DNA of 64,000 nt from JADJRG01 sp964474905 (GTDB taxonomy: Bacteria; Myxococcota_A; Polyangia; Nannocystales; Nannocystaceae): assembly GCA_964474905.1 (NCBI GenBank), contig CAYYUP010000019.1, positions 25,223-89,222 of the forward strand, given 5' to 3'. The translations under genes and the position numbers were made by a program. Below the pieces are notes generated by a model. That model saw only the letters and a program-made list of their open reading frames with translations. It did not search any database and was not told where the DNA came from. The stretch's first letter is position 1. Each line of letters opens with the position of its first letter. Positions 62,475 to 64,000 of this stretch are shown here, piece by piece.

Positions 62475-64000
62475 TTAAGCGACGGGGGGCAGAGGACGCG
62501 GGCTCGCACCGAGGTATGCAATATCTTTGCATTGTAGCGGCAGAAATGCTTGTCCCGGCCGATCGCGTGTGTCCGTCCAACAGGCAGTGATACCGCTCGC
62601 GTTGATCATGCTCCGAATTCGATAGATTTCCTTCGCTGAAAATCCCTGGTCGCAGAGAAAAGCGCAGTCGAATCCGCCGATGTTCATTCCCTCGCCATGA
62701 TGTATATCGAGGTAGTCCGAGATTTCTACGGCAAGGGCTCGATGGGGACCGATCGGGAATCCCAGCGACTTGACCAGCGTAACCATCGGTGAGACGCGCT
62801 CGTCGTCTCCTCCGGCTGGGCGAGCGAAGCCTGGGGCAATCGGGCGCCCTTGTACGAAGCGGCATCGCGAGAGGATGCGCTCGATGCTGTCGCCGCGTTG
62901 GTGCGCCTCAAGTGCTTCTCCTATGAATGCCATGCCCTTGAGGCTGCTCATGCCGCCCCCGTAAAGGCGGGAGTCGGCGGCTAGAAGCCCGGCCATCGTG
63001 CCCGCCCCGGCCGTTGTCCGGACAGTTCCGGCGAAGGCGCCGATTTGATTGCACCAAACCCGGGGATCGGGCCAACTCATGCACATATCCAGTGCCTCAA
63101 AATACGCAGCGAGATTCGGCTCCACCAGTCGGCCGGTCGCGTTGAGGATCATAAGCTGCGTGCGGCTTATCTTGTCGAAGAGGTCGTCGAAGAATGAGTA
63201 CCCCCGAACGATCACGTCTTCATCCATGCGCCAGCCGCCTGCACGACTGGTGATGGTTCCGCGGCGCCGATCCCACGGGAGCAGAGCAGGCATGTCGGGC
63301 GCTTCGTCGTTGGGGGGCGGCTGGAGATGGGGGGTTGCAGGACCTCGATACGCAATGTCTTTGCACTGCAATGGCAAGAATGCCAACCCTGGCCGGTCGC
63401 GCGCGTCGGCGAAGCATGCGGTGACACCGCTCGCAACAGCAAGGCATCGGACTCGATAGGCTTGCTCAGGCGAAAAGCCTAGGTCGGAGAGCATTGCGGA
63501 GTCGAACCCGCCGGCGTTCATGCCCTCACCGTGGTGTTTACCGAGGTAGCTCGAAATCTCAAGCGCGAGCGCTCGATGAGGTCCAACCTCAAACCCCAGG
63601 TCTTTGACCAGCTCGACGAGCGGTGCGATGCGCTCGTCGTTGCCTCCCACAGGGCGGACATAGCCCTGCACGATCGGCCGGCCTTGGCGGCATCGCGAGA
63701 GGATGTGCTCGATGCTGTCGCCGCGTTGATACATCAGCAGAGACTCCTGAATAAAGAGCATGCCTGCGCGACAGCCTTTGCTGCCGCCGTACATCAGGGA
63801 CTCCGCGGCTAGGGCACCGGCCACAGTACCGGCCCTGACGCTTGTACGGACCGTGCCGGCGAGAGCTCCGATGTAATTGCACCAGAGCCGGGAGTCCGGC
63901 CAGCTTACGCACTTTGCGGTAGCCTCGAAGTACTGCGCGACCCTGGGCTCCTCCAGCCGACCTGTTGCGTTGAGGATCATGAGCTGCATGTAGCTCACCT
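62475..64000 (-). CDS. Second tandem type B-B protein (partial at window end)
   Basis: The frame is open to the window edge and corresponds to the protein at 55940-57670 from about its residue 51 onward. Both halves are present, with YGG motifs, TACFAD and TACWTD. The C-terminal 80 or so residues are almost identical to the other copy, whereas the first half has many substitutions, so the copies are mosaics. There are no stops or frameshifts, so it may be functional, unlike its two downstream neighbours. Confidence 0.85.
   Translation of the reverse strand, partial: VSYMQLMILNATGRLEEPRVAQYFEATAKCVSWPDSRLWCNYIGALAGTVRTSVRAGTVAGALAAESLMYGGSKGCRAGMLFIQESLLMYQRGDSIEHILSRCRQGRPIVQGYVRPVGGNDERIAPLVELVKDLGFEVGPHRALALEISSYLGKHHGEGMNAGGFDSAMLSDLGFSPEQAYRVRCLAVASGVTACFADARDRPGLAFLPLQCKDIAYRGPATPHLQPPPNDEAPDMPALLPWDRRRGTITSRAGGWRMDEDVIVRGYSFFDDLFDKISRTQLMILNATGRLVEPNLAAYFEALDMCMSWPDPRVWCNQIGAFAGTVRTTAGAGTMAGLLAADSRLYGGGMSSLKGMAFIGEALEAHQRGDSIERILSRCRFVQGRPIAPGFARPAGGDDERVSPMVTLVKSLGFPIGPHRALAVEISDYLDIHHGEGMNIGGFDCAFLCDQGFSAKEIYRIRSMINASGITACWTDTRDRPGQAFLPLQCKDIAYLGASPRPLPPVA

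Larger units (their letters stand above)
61677..64000. repeat. Direct segmental repeat, copy 2 (to window end)
   Basis: It has the same order and orientation as 54803-57522. Relative to copy 1 it lacks about 281 bp inside the type A gene and about 60 bp around that gene's start. The right end lies outside the window. Confidence 0.9.

Overview
The window is GC-rich DNA, very probably from a myxobacterium of the Nannocystineae type. It encodes many lipoproteins with Ser/Thr/Asp-rich or Glu/Pro/Ala-rich linkers, a MYXO-CTERM surface protein, two paralogous IgGFc-binding-domain proteins, two Hanks-type Ser/Thr kinases (one fused to 15 WD40 repeats), an OmpA protein with thrombospondin type 3 repeats, two ECF sigma factors and several two-component proteins. 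There are three 100-N assembly gaps (44749-44848, 46451-46550, 51267-51366), each inside the linker of a secreted protein. I found no rRNA, tRNA, CRISPR array or transposase.

Layout. 1-9.3 kb: lipoproteins, an IgGFc-type lipoprotein whose only sensible start is CTG, a multi-spanning transporter-like protein, a MarR regulator divergent from a DUF4336 protein with two matched operators between them, a GAF-adenylate cyclase and a DUF218 membrane protein. 9.4-12.8 kb: a shortened division cluster rsmH-ftsL-ftsI. 13-20 kb: a Fic-fold protein with a ruined active site, ribA with a queuosine-precursor-type transporter, an SDR, a hairpin-rich non-coding stretch, lysA and a hybrid histidine kinase. 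20-33 kb: ECF sigma factor, sirtuin, WD40 kinase, a gene whose ribosome binding site is locked in a hairpin, an SDR, a probable pseudokinase and a second IgGFc lipoprotein followed by a fragment of a third. 33-45 kb: outer-membrane protein, VOC protein, DksA-like protein, ECF sigma factor coupled to a 1297-residue protein made of about nine copies of an unrecognised module, uridine kinase, and a two-component pair whose NtrC-like regulator has lost the sigma-54 contact loop. 44-54 kb: envelope proteins (tethered cytochrome c, OmpA/TSP3, VCBS/MYXO-CTERM, Cys-rich lipoprotein, SnoaL-like and cupin proteins) and recA.

54-64 kb: the most unusual region. A five-gene minus-strand operon joins an acetolactate-synthase-like ThDP enzyme to four proteins holding five citrate-synthase/citryl-CoA-lyase-fold domains. 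By eye each of these domains has lost most of the catalytic residues of the family. A LysR gene faces the end of the operon. The last two operon genes and the LysR 3' end are duplicated as a direct repeat about 6.9 kb further on, where the LysR and one lyase-like copy are pseudogenes and the tandem-domain copy stays open to the window edge. I regard this as the best candidate for an undescribed system. The repeat-module protein with its ECF sigma factor is second.
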